DNA of 64,000 nucleotides from Streptacidiphilus rugosus AM-16 (GTDB lineage Bacteria; Actinomycetota; Actinomycetes; Streptomycetales; Streptomycetaceae), in assembly GCF_000744655.1 (NCBI RefSeq), contig NZ_JQMJ01000004.1:248001-312000 (forward strand). The letters are read 5' to 3'. The translations under genes were made by a program, and so were the position numbers. The notes under the pieces were generated by a model, which saw nothing but the letters and a program-made list of their open reading frames with translations, ran no database searches and was not told where the DNA came from. Position 1 is the stretch's first letter; the number at the start of each line of letters is the position of its first letter. This document shows, piece by piece, positions 17,003-25,280 of the stretch.

Positions 17003-17401
17003 TCAGGCGGCGAGGCAGAGGCCGTCGTACGGGGCCGCGGGCGAGGGGCGGGCAGGGGTCGTTCGAGTCGTCCGGCCGAGGCGGCCGGGAGTGGGGCCGG
17101 AGAGTTCGTTCTGGGCGAGGGTGAGCAGGTCGGCGAGGCCCAGGCCGAGGGCGTGGGCGGCGGCGGCGAGGACTTCGGAGGAGGCTTCCTTGCGGCCGCG
17201 CTCCAGCTCCGACAGGTAGGGCATGGAGATCCGGGCCGCGTCGGCGACGTCCTTGAGCGTGCGGTCCTGGGCCAGGCGTTCGCGTCGCAGCACGTCGCCC
17301 ACCAGGTCGCGCCAGAGGCGTTCCCTCGGCGCGGCGGGCTGCGGGGCCCCCGCCGGGCGCAGCGGGATGACGCGGGGTCGGTTCGGCGCAGGAGTGCTCA
17401 C
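17003..17401 (-). CDS. PopR/ClgR-type XRE transcriptional regulator
   Basis: A 132-residue DNA-binding protein. The helix-turn-helix TLKDVADAARISMPYLSELE, followed by RGRKEASSEVLAAAAHALGL, is diagnostic of the ClgR/PopR group that activates clp genes in actinobacteria. The protein ends CLAA; PopR and ClgR carry C-terminal Ala-Ala degrons that make them substrates of the ClpP protease they control. Together with the palindrome before the clpP pair, this suggests a feedback loop: ClpP1P2 degrades the activator, and loss of that activity induces this pair. The GTG or ATG choice is little affected; the ATG at 17401 is used. Confidence 0.85.
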   Translation of the reverse strand: MSTPAPNRPRVIPLRPAGAPQPAAPRERLWRDLVGDVLRRERLAQDRTLKDVADAARISMPYLSELERGRKEASSEVLAAAAHALGLGLADLLTLAQNELSGPTPGRLGRTTRTTPARPSPAAPYDGLCLAA

Positions 17402-17466
17402 CCTTCTCAGCGTAGGGATCCCGGTCGACAGGGGAAGGGTGCGGCGTTCTGCTGTGGGTGAAGCCG

Positions 17467-17497
17467 TGCGCCGCCCGCGGTGAACGCGGGCGGCGCA
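17467..17497 (-). terminator. Hairpin after the acyl-CoA dehydrogenase operon
   Basis: Perfect 13-bp stem TGCGCCGCCCGCG / CGCGGGCGGCGCA with a 5-nt loop, 17 bp beyond the stop of the last acyl-CoA dehydrogenase gene. Likely transcription end for that operon, insulating the popR-like gene. Confidence 0.7.
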
Positions 17498-17513
17498 GCG
17501 ATCGAAGCGGCCC

Positions 17514-18611
17514 TTACCGCGGGGCGGGGAGGTCGATCAGGTCGGCGAGGCGGGCGCGGTGGGCGCCGGCCGTGCCGAGGGCGATCTGGTCGGCCTTGGC
17601 GCGCTTGAGGTAGAGGTGGGCGGGGTGCTCCCAGGTCATGCCGATACCGGCGTGCAGTTGGACGGCCTCCTCGGCGGCGAGCACCGCGAGGTCACTGACG
17701 TAGGCCTGGGCCACACTGCTCGCGACGGCGACGTCCTCGTCCCCGGCGGCCAGCGTCGCCGCGGCGTAGCGGGCCGCCGCGGTGGCGGACTCGACGCCGG
17801 TGGCGAGGTCCGCGAGGCGGTGCTTGATGGCCTGGAAGCCGCCCACGGCGCGCCCGAACTGCTTGCGCTCCTTGAGGTACGCGACCGTCGTCTCCAGGCA
17901 CCACTGGGCGACGCCGACCTGCTCGGAGGCGAGCAGCGCGGCGCCGGCCGTGAGGGCGTCGCGGACGGCCTGCTCGGCGTCGGCGACCACCCGAGTGCCC
18001 GCGACTCCGTCCAGCGTGACGTCGGCGAGCTGCCGGGTCATGTCGAGGGAGACCACGGGGGTGACCTCGGCATCGGCCGCGTCGACCGCATGGACGGCGC
18101 CGTCAGCGAGGACCAGCAGCACGTCCGCCTCGATCGCGCCGGCGACGCTGGTGACCGTTCCGGTCACCCGGCCGTCGACCACGGAGACGGTGGGGAGGGC
18201 GGCGTGCGGGGCGGTGGACCACGGAACGAGGAGCGCGGCGGTCCTCTCGCCGGACGCGAGCCCGGCGAGCAGTTCGCCGTCGCCGCCCAGCAGCACCGTC
18301 GTGGCGATGACGGCGCTGGTCAGGAACGGGACGGGAGCTGCCGCCCGGCCCAGTTCCTCCAGGACCACGGCGGCCTCGGCCGCGGTCGCGCCCGCGCCGC
18401 CGCGCTCCTCGGGGACGAGCAGCCCGGCCAGGCCCAGCCCGCCCGCGAGGGCCCGCCAGAGGCCGTCGACGAGCGAGCGGTCGCCGTCGTAGAGGGCGGT
18501 GACGGCCACCGGGTCGCAGCGGTCGGTGAGGAGCTTGCGGACCGTGGCGCGCAGGTCGTCCTCGACCTCGGTGTAGAGCAGGCTGTGGTTCCGGGACGTG
18601 GGGTCGCTCAC
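17514..18611 (-). CDS. Acyl-CoA dehydrogenase, probable non-catalytic-type partner subunit
   Basis: A 365-residue acyl-CoA dehydrogenase-fold protein. The N-terminal helical domain (LLVPEERGGAGATAAEAAVVLEELG) and C-terminal helical domain (LKERKQFGRAVGGFQAIKHRLAD) are clear, with QLHAGIGMTWEHPAHLYLKRA near the end. The C-terminal position that carries the catalytic Glu in the neighbour lacks it (no EGGTSE motif). In mycobacterial FadE heteromers one subunit has this form. It overlaps the preceding dehydrogenase gene by 4 bp (ATGA), which fits an alpha2-beta2 enzyme. Substrate unknown; steroid side chains or branched acyl-CoAs are typical of such pairs. Confidence 0.85.
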   Translation of the reverse strand: MSDPTSRNHSLLYTEVEDDLRATVRKLLTDRCDPVAVTALYDGDRSLVDGLWRALAGGLGLAGLLVPEERGGAGATAAEAAVVLEELGRAAAPVPFLTSAVIATTVLLGGDGELLAGLASGERTAALLVPWSTAPHAALPTVSVVDGRVTGTVTSVAGAIEADVLLVLADGAVHAVDAADAEVTPVVSLDMTRQLADVTLDGVAGTRVVADAEQAVRDALTAGAALLASEQVGVAQWCLETTVAYLKERKQFGRAVGGFQAIKHRLADLATGVESATAAARYAAATLAAGDEDVAVASSVAQAYVSDLAVLAAEEAVQLHAGIGMTWEHPAHLYLKRAKADQIALGTAGAHRARLADLIDLPAPR

Positions 18612-19795
18612 TTGGCCAGGTCCTTCCAGGGCACGTCCTTGTCGACGCGGGGCTCGGAGGGGAGGCCGAGCACGCGCTCGGCCATGATGTTGCGCAGGAT
18701 CTCCGAGGTGCCGCCCTCGATGGAGTTGCCCTTGGCGCGCAGGTAGCGGTAGCCCGCGTCACGGCCGGTGAAGTCGACGTGGTCGGGCCGGACCATGGTC
18801 CAGTCGGAGTACCGCAGGCCGTCCTCGCCGAGCAGTTCCAGCTCCAGGCCGGACAGCTGCTGGGCGATCCGCGCGAAGGTGACCTTCAACGCGGCACCCT
18901 CCGCCCCCGGCTGACCGTGGGCCAGCTTCTGGCGGACCCGCTGGCCGGAGAGCCGGGAGACCTCGGCCTCCACCCACAGCCGCAGCAGCCGGTCGTGGAG
19001 CTCGGGGGTGCGCAGCTCGGGACGCTCGCGCCAGGTCCGGGCGACGACGCCGATCATGCCGCTCTCGCGGGCCGCGCCGCCGCCGATGGCGACGCGCTCG
19101 TTGCTGAGGGTGGCGTTGGCGACGGCCCAGCCCTGGCCGACCCCGCCGAGCCGCATGCTGTCGGGGACGCGCACGTCGGTGAGGAAGACCTCGTTGAACT
19201 CGGCCTCGCCGGTGATCTGGCGCAGCGGCCTGACGTCGACGCCGGGGTCGGTCATGTCGGCGAGGAAGTAGGTGATGCCCTGGTGCTTGGGCAGGTCCGG
19301 GTCGGTGCGCGCGACCAGGATCGCGAAGCGGGCGTTGTGGGCGCCGGAGGTCCACACCTTCTGGCCGTTGACGATCCAGTCGCCGCTCGCCTCGTCCCGC
19401 ACGGCGCGGGTGCCGAGCGCGGCGAGGTCGGAGCCGGCGCCCGGCTCGGAGAACAGCTGGCACCAGATCTCCTCGCCGGTCCACAACGGCCGCAGCAGGC
19501 GCTGCTTCTGCTCGTCGGTGCCGAAGCGGAGGATCGTCGGGGCGGCCATGCCCAGGCCGATGCCGTTCGTCTTCCTGCCGTTGTCCGGCGCTCCCGCGGC
19601 CTCGAACGCCGCGTCGACCGCCGGCTGCCAGGCCTGCGGCAGGCCGAGGCCGCCGTGGCCCTCCGGGTAGTGCACCCACGCCAGGCCGGCGTCGTAGCGG
19701 GCGCGGAGGAACGTGAGCCGTTCGGTGGTCGCGGGGTCGTGCGCGGCGAGGAACTCCTCGACCCGCCGCCGCAGGCTCTGTTCGTCGATGGTCAT
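18608..19795 (-). CDS. Acyl-CoA dehydrogenase, catalytic subunit
   Basis: A 395-residue FAD enzyme that introduces an alpha-beta double bond in an acyl-CoA. Typical segments: LFSEPGAGSDLAALGTRA near residue 130, WIVNGQKVWTSGAHNARFAI near 155, and the C-terminal IEGGTSEILRNIMAERVLG, which supplies the catalytic Glu. The ATG at 19795 (MTIDEQS) fits the family better than an ATG 33 bp upstream and has GGAAGG before it. It overlaps the next gene by 4 bp and lies downstream of an operator-like palindrome at 19833-19848. Confidence 0.9.
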   Translation of the reverse strand: MTIDEQSLRRRVEEFLAAHDPATTERLTFLRARYDAGLAWVHYPEGHGGLGLPQAWQPAVDAAFEAAGAPDNGRKTNGIGLGMAAPTILRFGTDEQKQRLLRPLWTGEEIWCQLFSEPGAGSDLAALGTRAVRDEASGDWIVNGQKVWTSGAHNARFAILVARTDPDLPKHQGITYFLADMTDPGVDVRPLRQITGEAEFNEVFLTDVRVPDSMRLGGVGQGWAVANATLSNERVAIGGGAARESGMIGVVARTWRERPELRTPELHDRLLRLWVEAEVSRLSGQRVRQKLAHGQPGAEGAALKVTFARIAQQLSGLELELLGEDGLRYSDWTMVRPDHVDFTGRDAGYRYLRAKGNSIEGGTSEILRNIMAERVLGLPSEPRVDKDVPWKDLAK

Positions 19796-19832
19796 CCTGC
19801 TGCCTTCCGGTGAATCAGCAACCAGCACTGTG

Positions 19833-19848
19833 ACTGAGCGCTCGCTCA
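19833..19848. promoter_or_regulatory. TetR-type operator candidate, copy 1
   Basis: ACTGAGCGCTCGCTCA, containing the inverted repeat CTGAGCG-CT-CGCTCAG, lies 38 bp upstream of the catalytic dehydrogenase start. It matches 13 of 16 bases of the site at 22574-22589 beside the TetR gene. It probably makes the two downstream dehydrogenase genes a separate unit of the same regulon. Confidence 0.6.
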
Positions 19849-19912
19849 GCGACTTTCGTGGGCGCGCACCGCACCCGTCAAGACCGGTGCGGTCCGCGCG
19901 GTGCGTGTCGGC

Positions 19913-21145
19913 TCAGCGACCTGCGCGCGCCGCCGCCTGGCGGCGGAGCTCCGTGCGGGCCAGGGCGTTCTTGTGGACCTCGTCCGGTCCGTCGGCGAAG
20001 CGGAGCGTGCGGATCCCGGCGATCATCTGGGCCAGCGGGAAGTCCTGCGACAGCCCGCCCGCGCCGTGGGTCTGGATCGCCTTGTCCAGGATCCACTCCA
20101 CGGTCGCCGGGGTGGCGATCTTGATGGCCTGGATCTCGGTGTGCGCGCCCTTGTTGCCGACGGTGTCCATCAGCCACGCGGTCTTCAGCACCAGCAGCCG
20201 CAGCTGCTCGATCCGCACCCTGGACTCGGCGATCCAGTCGCGGATCACGCCCTGCTCGGCGAGCGGCTTGCCGAACGCGATCCGCTCGTCGGCGCGGGCG
20301 CACATCAGCTCGATGGCCCGCTCGGCGAGGCCGATCGCGCGCATGCAGTGGTGGATCCGCCCCGGCCCGAGCCGCGCCTGCGCGACGGCGAACCCGTCCC
20401 CTTCACCGCCCAGCAGGTTCGACGCGGGCACCCGCACGTCGTCGAAGGACAGTTCGGCGTGGCCGCCGTGGTCGTGGTCGTCGTAGCCGAGGACCGTCAT
20501 GCCGCGGTGGATCGTGAGGCCGGGGGTGTCGCGTTCGACCAGGATCATCGACTGCTGACGGTGCCGGTCCGCGGTCGGGTCGGTCTTGCCCATCACGATG
20601 AAGATCTTCGCGTTCGGGTTCATCGCCCCGGTGATCCACCACTTGCGGCCGTTGAGGACGTAGTCGTCCCCGTCGCGCACGATGGCGGTCTCGATGTTGG
20701 TGGCGTCCGAGGAGGCCACCGCCGGCTCGGTCATCGCGAAGGAGGAGCGGATCTCGGCGGAGAGCAGCGGTTCCAGCCACTGCGTCTTCTGCTCCTCGGT
20801 GCCGACCAGCGACAGCACCTCCATGTTCCCGGTGTCCGGGGCCGCGCAGTTCATCGCGGCCGGCGCGAGCCGGATGCTGCGGCCGGAGATCTCCGCCAGC
20901 GCCGCGTACTGCAGGTTGGTCAGCCCCGCGCCCTCCTCACCCGGGAGGAACAGGTTCCACAGCCCGCGCCTGCGCGCCTCGGCCCGCAGCTCACCGAGCA
21001 CGGGCACGGAGTCCCACGCCCAGCGGTCGTCCAGCTGCGCCAACTGCTCGTCGAAGACGGCCTCCGCCGGGCGGACATGACCGTCCATGAAGTCGAGCAG
21101 CGCCTCGCGCAGCTCCTCGGTCCTCTTGTCGAACCCGAAATCCAT
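19913..21145 (-). CDS. Acyl-CoA dehydrogenase (ACAD10/11-like)
   Basis: A 410-residue acyl-CoA dehydrogenase. Motifs: FAMTEPAVASSDATNIETAI near residue 135, YVLNGRKWWITGAMNPNAKI near 160, and the C-terminal QTHGAGGLSQDFPLAQMIAG and RTLRFADGPDEVHKNALAR, where Asp replaces Glu as catalytic base, as in the ACAD10/11 group. The ATG at 21145 gives the family N-terminus (MDFGFDKRTEELRE). It follows the MaoC-type gene and precedes the second operator-like site, so it is probably the last gene of the SDR-MaoC unit. Confidence 0.9.
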   Translation of the reverse strand: MDFGFDKRTEELREALLDFMDGHVRPAEAVFDEQLAQLDDRWAWDSVPVLGELRAEARRRGLWNLFLPGEEGAGLTNLQYAALAEISGRSIRLAPAAMNCAAPDTGNMEVLSLVGTEEQKTQWLEPLLSAEIRSSFAMTEPAVASSDATNIETAIVRDGDDYVLNGRKWWITGAMNPNAKIFIVMGKTDPTADRHRQQSMILVERDTPGLTIHRGMTVLGYDDHDHGGHAELSFDDVRVPASNLLGGEGDGFAVAQARLGPGRIHHCMRAIGLAERAIELMCARADERIAFGKPLAEQGVIRDWIAESRVRIEQLRLLVLKTAWLMDTVGNKGAHTEIQAIKIATPATVEWILDKAIQTHGAGGLSQDFPLAQMIAGIRTLRFADGPDEVHKNALARTELRRQAAARAGR

Positions 21146-21242
21146 CAGCCCTGCTCCTTCGCTGCGGTGGGCCCCACGGGCCCGAGGGGGAAGCCGGTGC
21201 GCGAAGGCCCTCGCCCCTGGGGGCGTCGCCCCGCGCCGCCGG

Positions 21243-21725
21243 TCACGGCACCAGCACGCTGACGGCGTCGGCCACGCAGACCGGCCGGTCGCCGCCCTCG
21301 CGCTCGACGGTGACCCTGGCGACGACCTGGTAGCCGCCGCTGCCGGGGGTGACCGAGACGAGCTCGACCCCGGCCCTGAGCTTCGAGCCGACCGGCACCG
21401 GGGCCGGGAAGCGGACCTTGTTCGAGCCGTAGTTGACGCCCATGGTGATGCCCTCGACCGTGTAGATCTCCCAGACCAGCATGGGCACCAGGCTCAGCGT
21501 CAGGTATCCGTGGGCGATGGTGGTGCCGAAGGGCCCCCCGGCCGCGCGGACCGGGTCGACGTGGATCCACTGGTGGTCGCCGGTGGCCTCGGCGAAGGTG
21601 TCGATCTGCTGCTGGGTGACGGTGTGCCAGCCGGAGTACCCCAGGTGGGTGCCGACGGCCTGCTCCAGTTCGGCGATGCCGTGGAAGACCTTCACGCCGT
21701 CGGGGCGGGGGGCGGGGGTGGTCAT
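21243..21725 (-). CDS. MaoC-family dehydratase (enoyl-CoA hydratase 2 type)
   Basis: A 160-residue hot-dog fold protein. The catalytic Asp and His of MaoC hydratases appear in FAEATGDHQWIHVD near residue 50, followed by GGPFGTTIAHGYLTLSLVP near 65. It should hydrate the enoyl-CoA made by the neighbouring dehydrogenases. The ATG at 21725 has AGGAG 8 bp upstream; an earlier ATG in the same frame lies inside the SDR gene. It is 48 bp after the SDR stop. Confidence 0.9.
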   Translation of the reverse strand: MTTPAPRPDGVKVFHGIAELEQAVGTHLGYSGWHTVTQQQIDTFAEATGDHQWIHVDPVRAAGGPFGTTIAHGYLTLSLVPMLVWEIYTVEGITMGVNYGSNKVRFPAPVPVGSKLRAGVELVSVTPGSGGYQVVARVTVEREGGDRPVCVADAVSVLVP

Positions 21726-21772
21726 GCGCGGGCTCCTGACGATGGGCGGGGAGGGGGTCGGGGCGGGACGGG

Positions 21773-22555
21773 TTACTCGCCGCCGGCGGTGAGGCTGACG
21801 CCGCCGTCGACGACCACGGTCTGGCCGGTCAGCCAGGCGGCGTCGTCGGAGAGCAGGAAGGCGACGACGCTGCCGATGTCCTCGGGCTCGCCGAGCCGCT
21901 TGAGCGGGTAGGCGCGGGCGGCCTCGTCCTCGCGGCCCTCGTACAGCTTGGCCGCGAACTTCGTCTTCACCACGGCCGGGGCGACCCCGTTGACCCGGAT
22001 GTCGGGGCCGAGCTCGACCGCGAGCAGGTCGGTGAGCGAGTTCAGCATCGCCTTGGTCGCCCCGTAGAAGCCGATCCCCGGGGCCGTGCGCACCGAGGAG
22101 AGCGAGGAGACGTTGACGATCGCTCCGCCGTGCTCCCCCATCCAGGCCCGGTGCACGTGCTGCACCCACGACAGCGCGGCGATGCAGTTGACCTCGACGA
22201 TCTTGCGCGCCGCGTTCAGGTCCATCTCGACGGCCGGGCCGTAGGTCGGGTTGATGCCGGTGTTGTTGACCAGTAGGTCGACGCTGCCGAACCGTTCCAT
22301 CGCCTGACGGACCGTGTCGGCCTGGTGCTCGACGTCGTCCGCCTTCCCGGCGACGCCCAGCGCGTGCGCCGCGCCGCCGAGGTGCTCGACGGCCGCGTCG
22401 AGCGCGTCCTTGGTGCGGGCGGTGATCACGACCTTCGCCCCTTCGGCGACCAGGCGTTCGGCGATGCCCAGGCCGATGCCCCGGCTGGCGCCGGTGACGA
22501 TCGCGGTCCTTCCCGCGAAGCGGGTGCTCACGACGGGCGCTCCGTTCCCCTGCAT
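21773..22555 (-). CDS. Short-chain dehydrogenase/reductase
   Basis: A 260-residue classical SDR: TGASRGIG cofactor loop near residue 20, NNTGI near 96, Ser in VNVSSLSS near 148 and catalytic YGATK near 164. It ends VVVDGGVSLTAGG as expected for FabG-like enzymes. It probably oxidises a 3-hydroxyacyl-CoA or ring alcohol in the same pathway as the MaoC hydratase and dehydrogenases. ATG at 22555; a GTG nine codons later is also possible. First gene of the unit, divergent from the TetR gene. Confidence 0.88.
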   Translation of the reverse strand: MQGNGAPVVSTRFAGRTAIVTGASRGIGLGIAERLVAEGAKVVITARTKDALDAAVEHLGGAAHALGVAGKADDVEHQADTVRQAMERFGSVDLLVNNTGINPTYGPAVEMDLNAARKIVEVNCIAALSWVQHVHRAWMGEHGGAIVNVSSLSSVRTAPGIGFYGATKAMLNSLTDLLAVELGPDIRVNGVAPAVVKTKFAAKLYEGREDEAARAYPLKRLGEPEDIGSVVAFLLSDDAAWLTGQTVVVDGGVSLTAGGE

Positions 22556-22573
22556 CTCAGCTCATCCCCACTT

Positions 22574-22589
22574 ACTAAGCGCTTGCTTA
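22574..22589. promoter_or_regulatory. TetR-type operator candidate, copy 2
   Basis: ACTAAGCGCTTGCTTA, with the palindromic core AAGCGCTT, is 19 bp from the SDR start in the gap shared with the divergent TetR gene. Related to copy 1 at 19833-19848. This AT-richer site in a GC-rich gap is the likely binding site of the TetR protein. Confidence 0.65.
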
Positions 22590-22719
22590 TGTTATGTGTG
22601 CAGGGTGGATCATCCGGCCCCGGCCCGTCAATGCGCCCTGGGTCACAGCTCTCCCCCGGCGGCCCGGCCCCCAACCGCGTTCCAGTGATCGACTGCGCGC
22701 GGGCGGGGATAATCGACGG

Positions 22720-23328
22720 GTGAGCCCCGAGACGTCCGAGATCCCCCGCGCCGACGCGACGCGCGCCCGCCTGCTGGAGGCCGCCCTCGCCGCCTTCGCG
22801 GAGAAGGGCTTCCGCGGCACCACCACCCGCGACATCGCCGCCGCGGCGGGCATGAGCCCGGCAGCCCTCTACGTGCACCACAAGTCGAAGGAGGAACTGC
22901 TCTACCTGATCTCCAAGGCGGGCCACGAGGCGACCCTGCAGCTGGTGCGGGACGCGATCGGCTCACCCGCGGACGCACCCGACTCCGCGCTGCGCCGGGT
23001 GATCCACGACTTCGCCGTCAGCCACGCCCGCGGCCGCACCAGCGCCAGGATCGTGAACTACGAGCTCACCTCGCTCACCGAGGAGCACCTGGCCGAGATC
23101 CTGCAGATCCGCCACAGCATCGACGCCGAGGTCCGCGGGCTGGTCGAGCGCGGCGTCGCGGCCGGCGTCTTCGACACGCCCGACCCCAGCATGGCCACCG
23201 TCGCACTGCTCTCGCTGGGCATCGACATCGCCCGCTGGTACCACGACGACGGCCGCTGGAGCCCGGAGGACATCGCCGACCAGTACGCCGAGATGGCCCT
23301 CCGGATCGTCGGCGCCCGTCAGGGCTGA
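22720..23328 (+). CDS. TetR-family regulator of the acyl-CoA cluster
   Basis: A 202-residue repressor. The N-terminal helix-turn-helix reads FRGTTTRDIAAAAGMSPAAL near residue 32, followed by YVHHKSKEELLY. The C-terminal domain is all helical and should bind an acyl-CoA. The GTG at 22720 is preferred because earlier in-frame codons (from 22594) give an unrelated Pro/Arg-rich stretch. It is divergent from the SDR-MaoC-dehydrogenase genes and likely represses them through the two related palindromes. Confidence 0.85.
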   Translation: MSPETSEIPRADATRARLLEAALAAFAEKGFRGTTTRDIAAAAGMSPAALYVHHKSKEELLYLISKAGHEATLQLVRDAIGSPADAPDSALRRVIHDFAVSHARGRTSARIVNYELTSLTEEHLAEILQIRHSIDAEVRGLVERGVAAGVFDTPDPSMATVALLSLGIDIARWYHDDGRWSPEDIADQYAEMALRIVGARQG

Positions 23329-23360
23329 CCCGGGCGGGCAACCGGCGCCGGGCGGTCGGG

Positions 23361-23446
23361 GTCAGCAGGTCCCGGTCAGCAGGTACCCGTCAGCAGGTCG
23401 CGGGGTCAGGCCGTCCGGGTCGAGCGGTCCGGGTCAGGCGGGTGGC
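23361..23446. repeat. 14-bp degenerate tandem repeat (about six copies)
   Basis: Three copies of GTCAGCAGGT at 23361, 23375 and 23389, each with four variable bases, then three more degenerate 14-bp units starting GTCAGG, GTCGAG and GTCAGG at 23405, 23419 and 23433. One extra base separates the two blocks. They lie between the TetR stop and the polymerase gene. Function unknown; a similar 14-bp array lies at 36415-36456. Confidence 0.7.
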
Positions 23447-23491
23447 CCGTCCCGACGGGCGGGTCCGGCGGGGCCGCCCTACCGTGGGCTC

Positions 23492-24529
23492 ATGGGCGAG
23501 GCGATGGAGCTGCAGGTCGGCGGGCGCGCGGTGCGCCTCAGCAATCCGAGCAAGGTCTACTTCCCGGACGCCGGCTACACCAAGCTGGACGTGGCCCGCT
23601 ACTTCGAGGCCGTGGCCGAGGGCGCGCTGCGCGCGGTACGGAACCGGCCGACCACGCTGCAGCGCTTCGTGGACGGCATCGGCGGCGAGGCGTTCTACCA
23701 GAAGCGCGTCCCGCGCGACCTCCCCGACTGGATCCCGAGCGCCCGGATCACCTTCCCCAGCGGCCGGCCGGCGGACGAGATGTGCCCGACGGAGACCGCC
23801 GCCGTCCTGTGGGCGGTGAACCGCGGCACCCTCACCTTCCACCCCTGGCCCGTCCGCAGCACGGACCCCGACCACCCGGACGAGCTGCGCATCGACCTCG
23901 ACCCGCAGCCGGGCACCGACTTCACCGACGCCGCGCGCGCCGCGCTGGAGCTGCGGAAGATCCTGACCGAGCTGGGACTGACCGGCTGGCCCAAGACCTC
24001 CGGCGGCCGCGGCCTGCACGTCTTCGTCCCCATCCTGCCGAACTGGGACTTCGTCCAGGTCCGCCACGCCGTCATCGCGATCGGCCGCGAGCTCGAACGT
24101 CGCATGCCCGACAGGGTCACCACCGCCTGGTGGAAGGAGGAGCGCGGCGCCAAGATCTTCGTCGACTTCAACCAGACGGCCCGCGACCGGACCATCGCCG
24201 CGGCCTACTCCATCCGCCCCTTCCCCCACGCGCCCGTCTCCGCGCCGCTCCACTGGGACGAGGTTCCCGAGGTGCGGCCCAAGCAGTTCGACATCACCAC
24301 CATGCCGAACCGCTACGCCGAGTTCGGCGACGTGCACGCGGAGATGGACGCCGAGCGCCACGACCTCACCGCCGCACTGGCGCTGTGGGAGCAGGACGTC
24401 GAGGAGCGCGGTCTGGGCGACATGCCGTATCCCCCGGAGTACCCGAAGATGCCGGGCGAGCCCAAGCGGGTCCAACCCAGCCGCGCCCGCCACGACCCGG
24501 AAGAGGCCGACGCCGAGCACCAGGGCTGA
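23492..24529 (+). CDS. LigD-type polymerase (primase-polymerase) domain protein
   Basis: A 345-residue stand-alone LigD polymerase domain of the archaeo-eukaryotic primase family, used in non-homologous end joining to fill gaps. Motif I DLDPQPG (two metal-binding Asp) is near residue 134, the TSGGRGLHVFVP motif near 170, and the third acidic motif in AKIFVDFNQTARDRT near 228. Neither a ligase nor Ku lies next to it in this window; actinomycetes often keep such stand-alone copies. Isolated ATG at 23492; a second Met four codons later is possible. Confidence 0.9.
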   Translation: MGEAMELQVGGRAVRLSNPSKVYFPDAGYTKLDVARYFEAVAEGALRAVRNRPTTLQRFVDGIGGEAFYQKRVPRDLPDWIPSARITFPSGRPADEMCPTETAAVLWAVNRGTLTFHPWPVRSTDPDHPDELRIDLDPQPGTDFTDAARAALELRKILTELGLTGWPKTSGGRGLHVFVPILPNWDFVQVRHAVIAIGRELERRMPDRVTTAWWKEERGAKIFVDFNQTARDRTIAAAYSIRPFPHAPVSAPLHWDEVPEVRPKQFDITTMPNRYAEFGDVHAEMDAERHDLTAALALWEQDVEERGLGDMPYPPEYPKMPGEPKRVQPSRARHDPEEADAEHQG

Positions 24530-24566
24530 CCCGCCGCCACCCGCGCTGCTCAGGCGCGCGCGTCCT

Positions 24567-24998
24567 TCACCGCCGCGGTTCGGCCGGTGCCTCGGTGTGC
24601 AGCGCCTCGACCGGCAGGACCGGCACGATGCCCTCCGCCCTGCGGGCCAGGGCCTCGTCGACGGTGACCAGGGCATCGGCCTGCAGGCGCGTGACGGCGA
24701 GGTACTCGGCGTCACCGAGGGTGTCCCACCCCTGTTCGGTGGCGATCTGCCAGGCCGTGCGGCGCGAGACGCGGTCGCCCAGCAGCCGGGTCTTCAGCTC
24801 CGTGAGCCGCTCGTGCTGCCGCAAGGCCTCGGCGGCGGTGAGGCGGCCCAGGCGCACCTGCTCGTAGAGCAGGGCGAGAGCCTGGGACCGGACCGGATTG
24901 GGCGCCACGAGCCGGTGGTCGGGGTGGATCTCCACTCCCGTCGAAACGATGTGCACCAGCGTCCGGGCGTCCACGACGTAGCGAGCCATGGGGTTCAA
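24567..24998 (-). CDS. PIN-domain protein (VapC-like)
   Basis: A 143-residue protein with the pattern of a PIN nuclease: Asp in ARYVVDARTLVHI near residue 10, Glu in the middle region, and Asp residues in LGDAEYLAVTRL and DALVTVDEALARR near 97 and 112. Such proteins are often RNA-cleaving toxins of VapBC pairs. No antitoxin gene is visible in the 280 bp upstream, where I see no gene at all, so it may be an orphan or a housekeeping PIN protein. Start ATG at 24998, with another ATG three codons later. Confidence 0.75.
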   Translation of the reverse strand: MNPMARYVVDARTLVHIVSTGVEIHPDHRLVAPNPVRSQALALLYEQVRLGRLTAAEALRQHERLTELKTRLLGDRVSRRTAWQIATEQGWDTLGDAEYLAVTRLQADALVTVDEALARRAEGIVPVLPVEALHTEAPAEPRR

Positions 24999-25280
24999 AC
25001 TACGGCGGGTCCCGCACGCTCGCCACCGTCGACCGGGGCGCGGGACCCCGACCGTCGCGGTCTCACCGGGTGCGGGCGCTGATCACCCGCGGGCCCGATC
25101 GACCATGCCCGCGCCCCCGGTCACCACGGACGCCTCGGCCTCGAGGTCCTGACCGGAGGGGTGGCGACCCGTCGGGGCGCTGCGCTTCGCCGAGCGGACC
25201 CTGTCGCCGAGCTGTGTCGAGGATCCTGTCCCGCGTGCTCGCGGGCCTGCGCGACGCCCTGCTGGCCGACCGGTGACGCG

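Noticed and set aside
23361-23446. CRISPR array
   Set aside because: Units are 14 bp and contiguous, without 30-bp spacers or cas genes.
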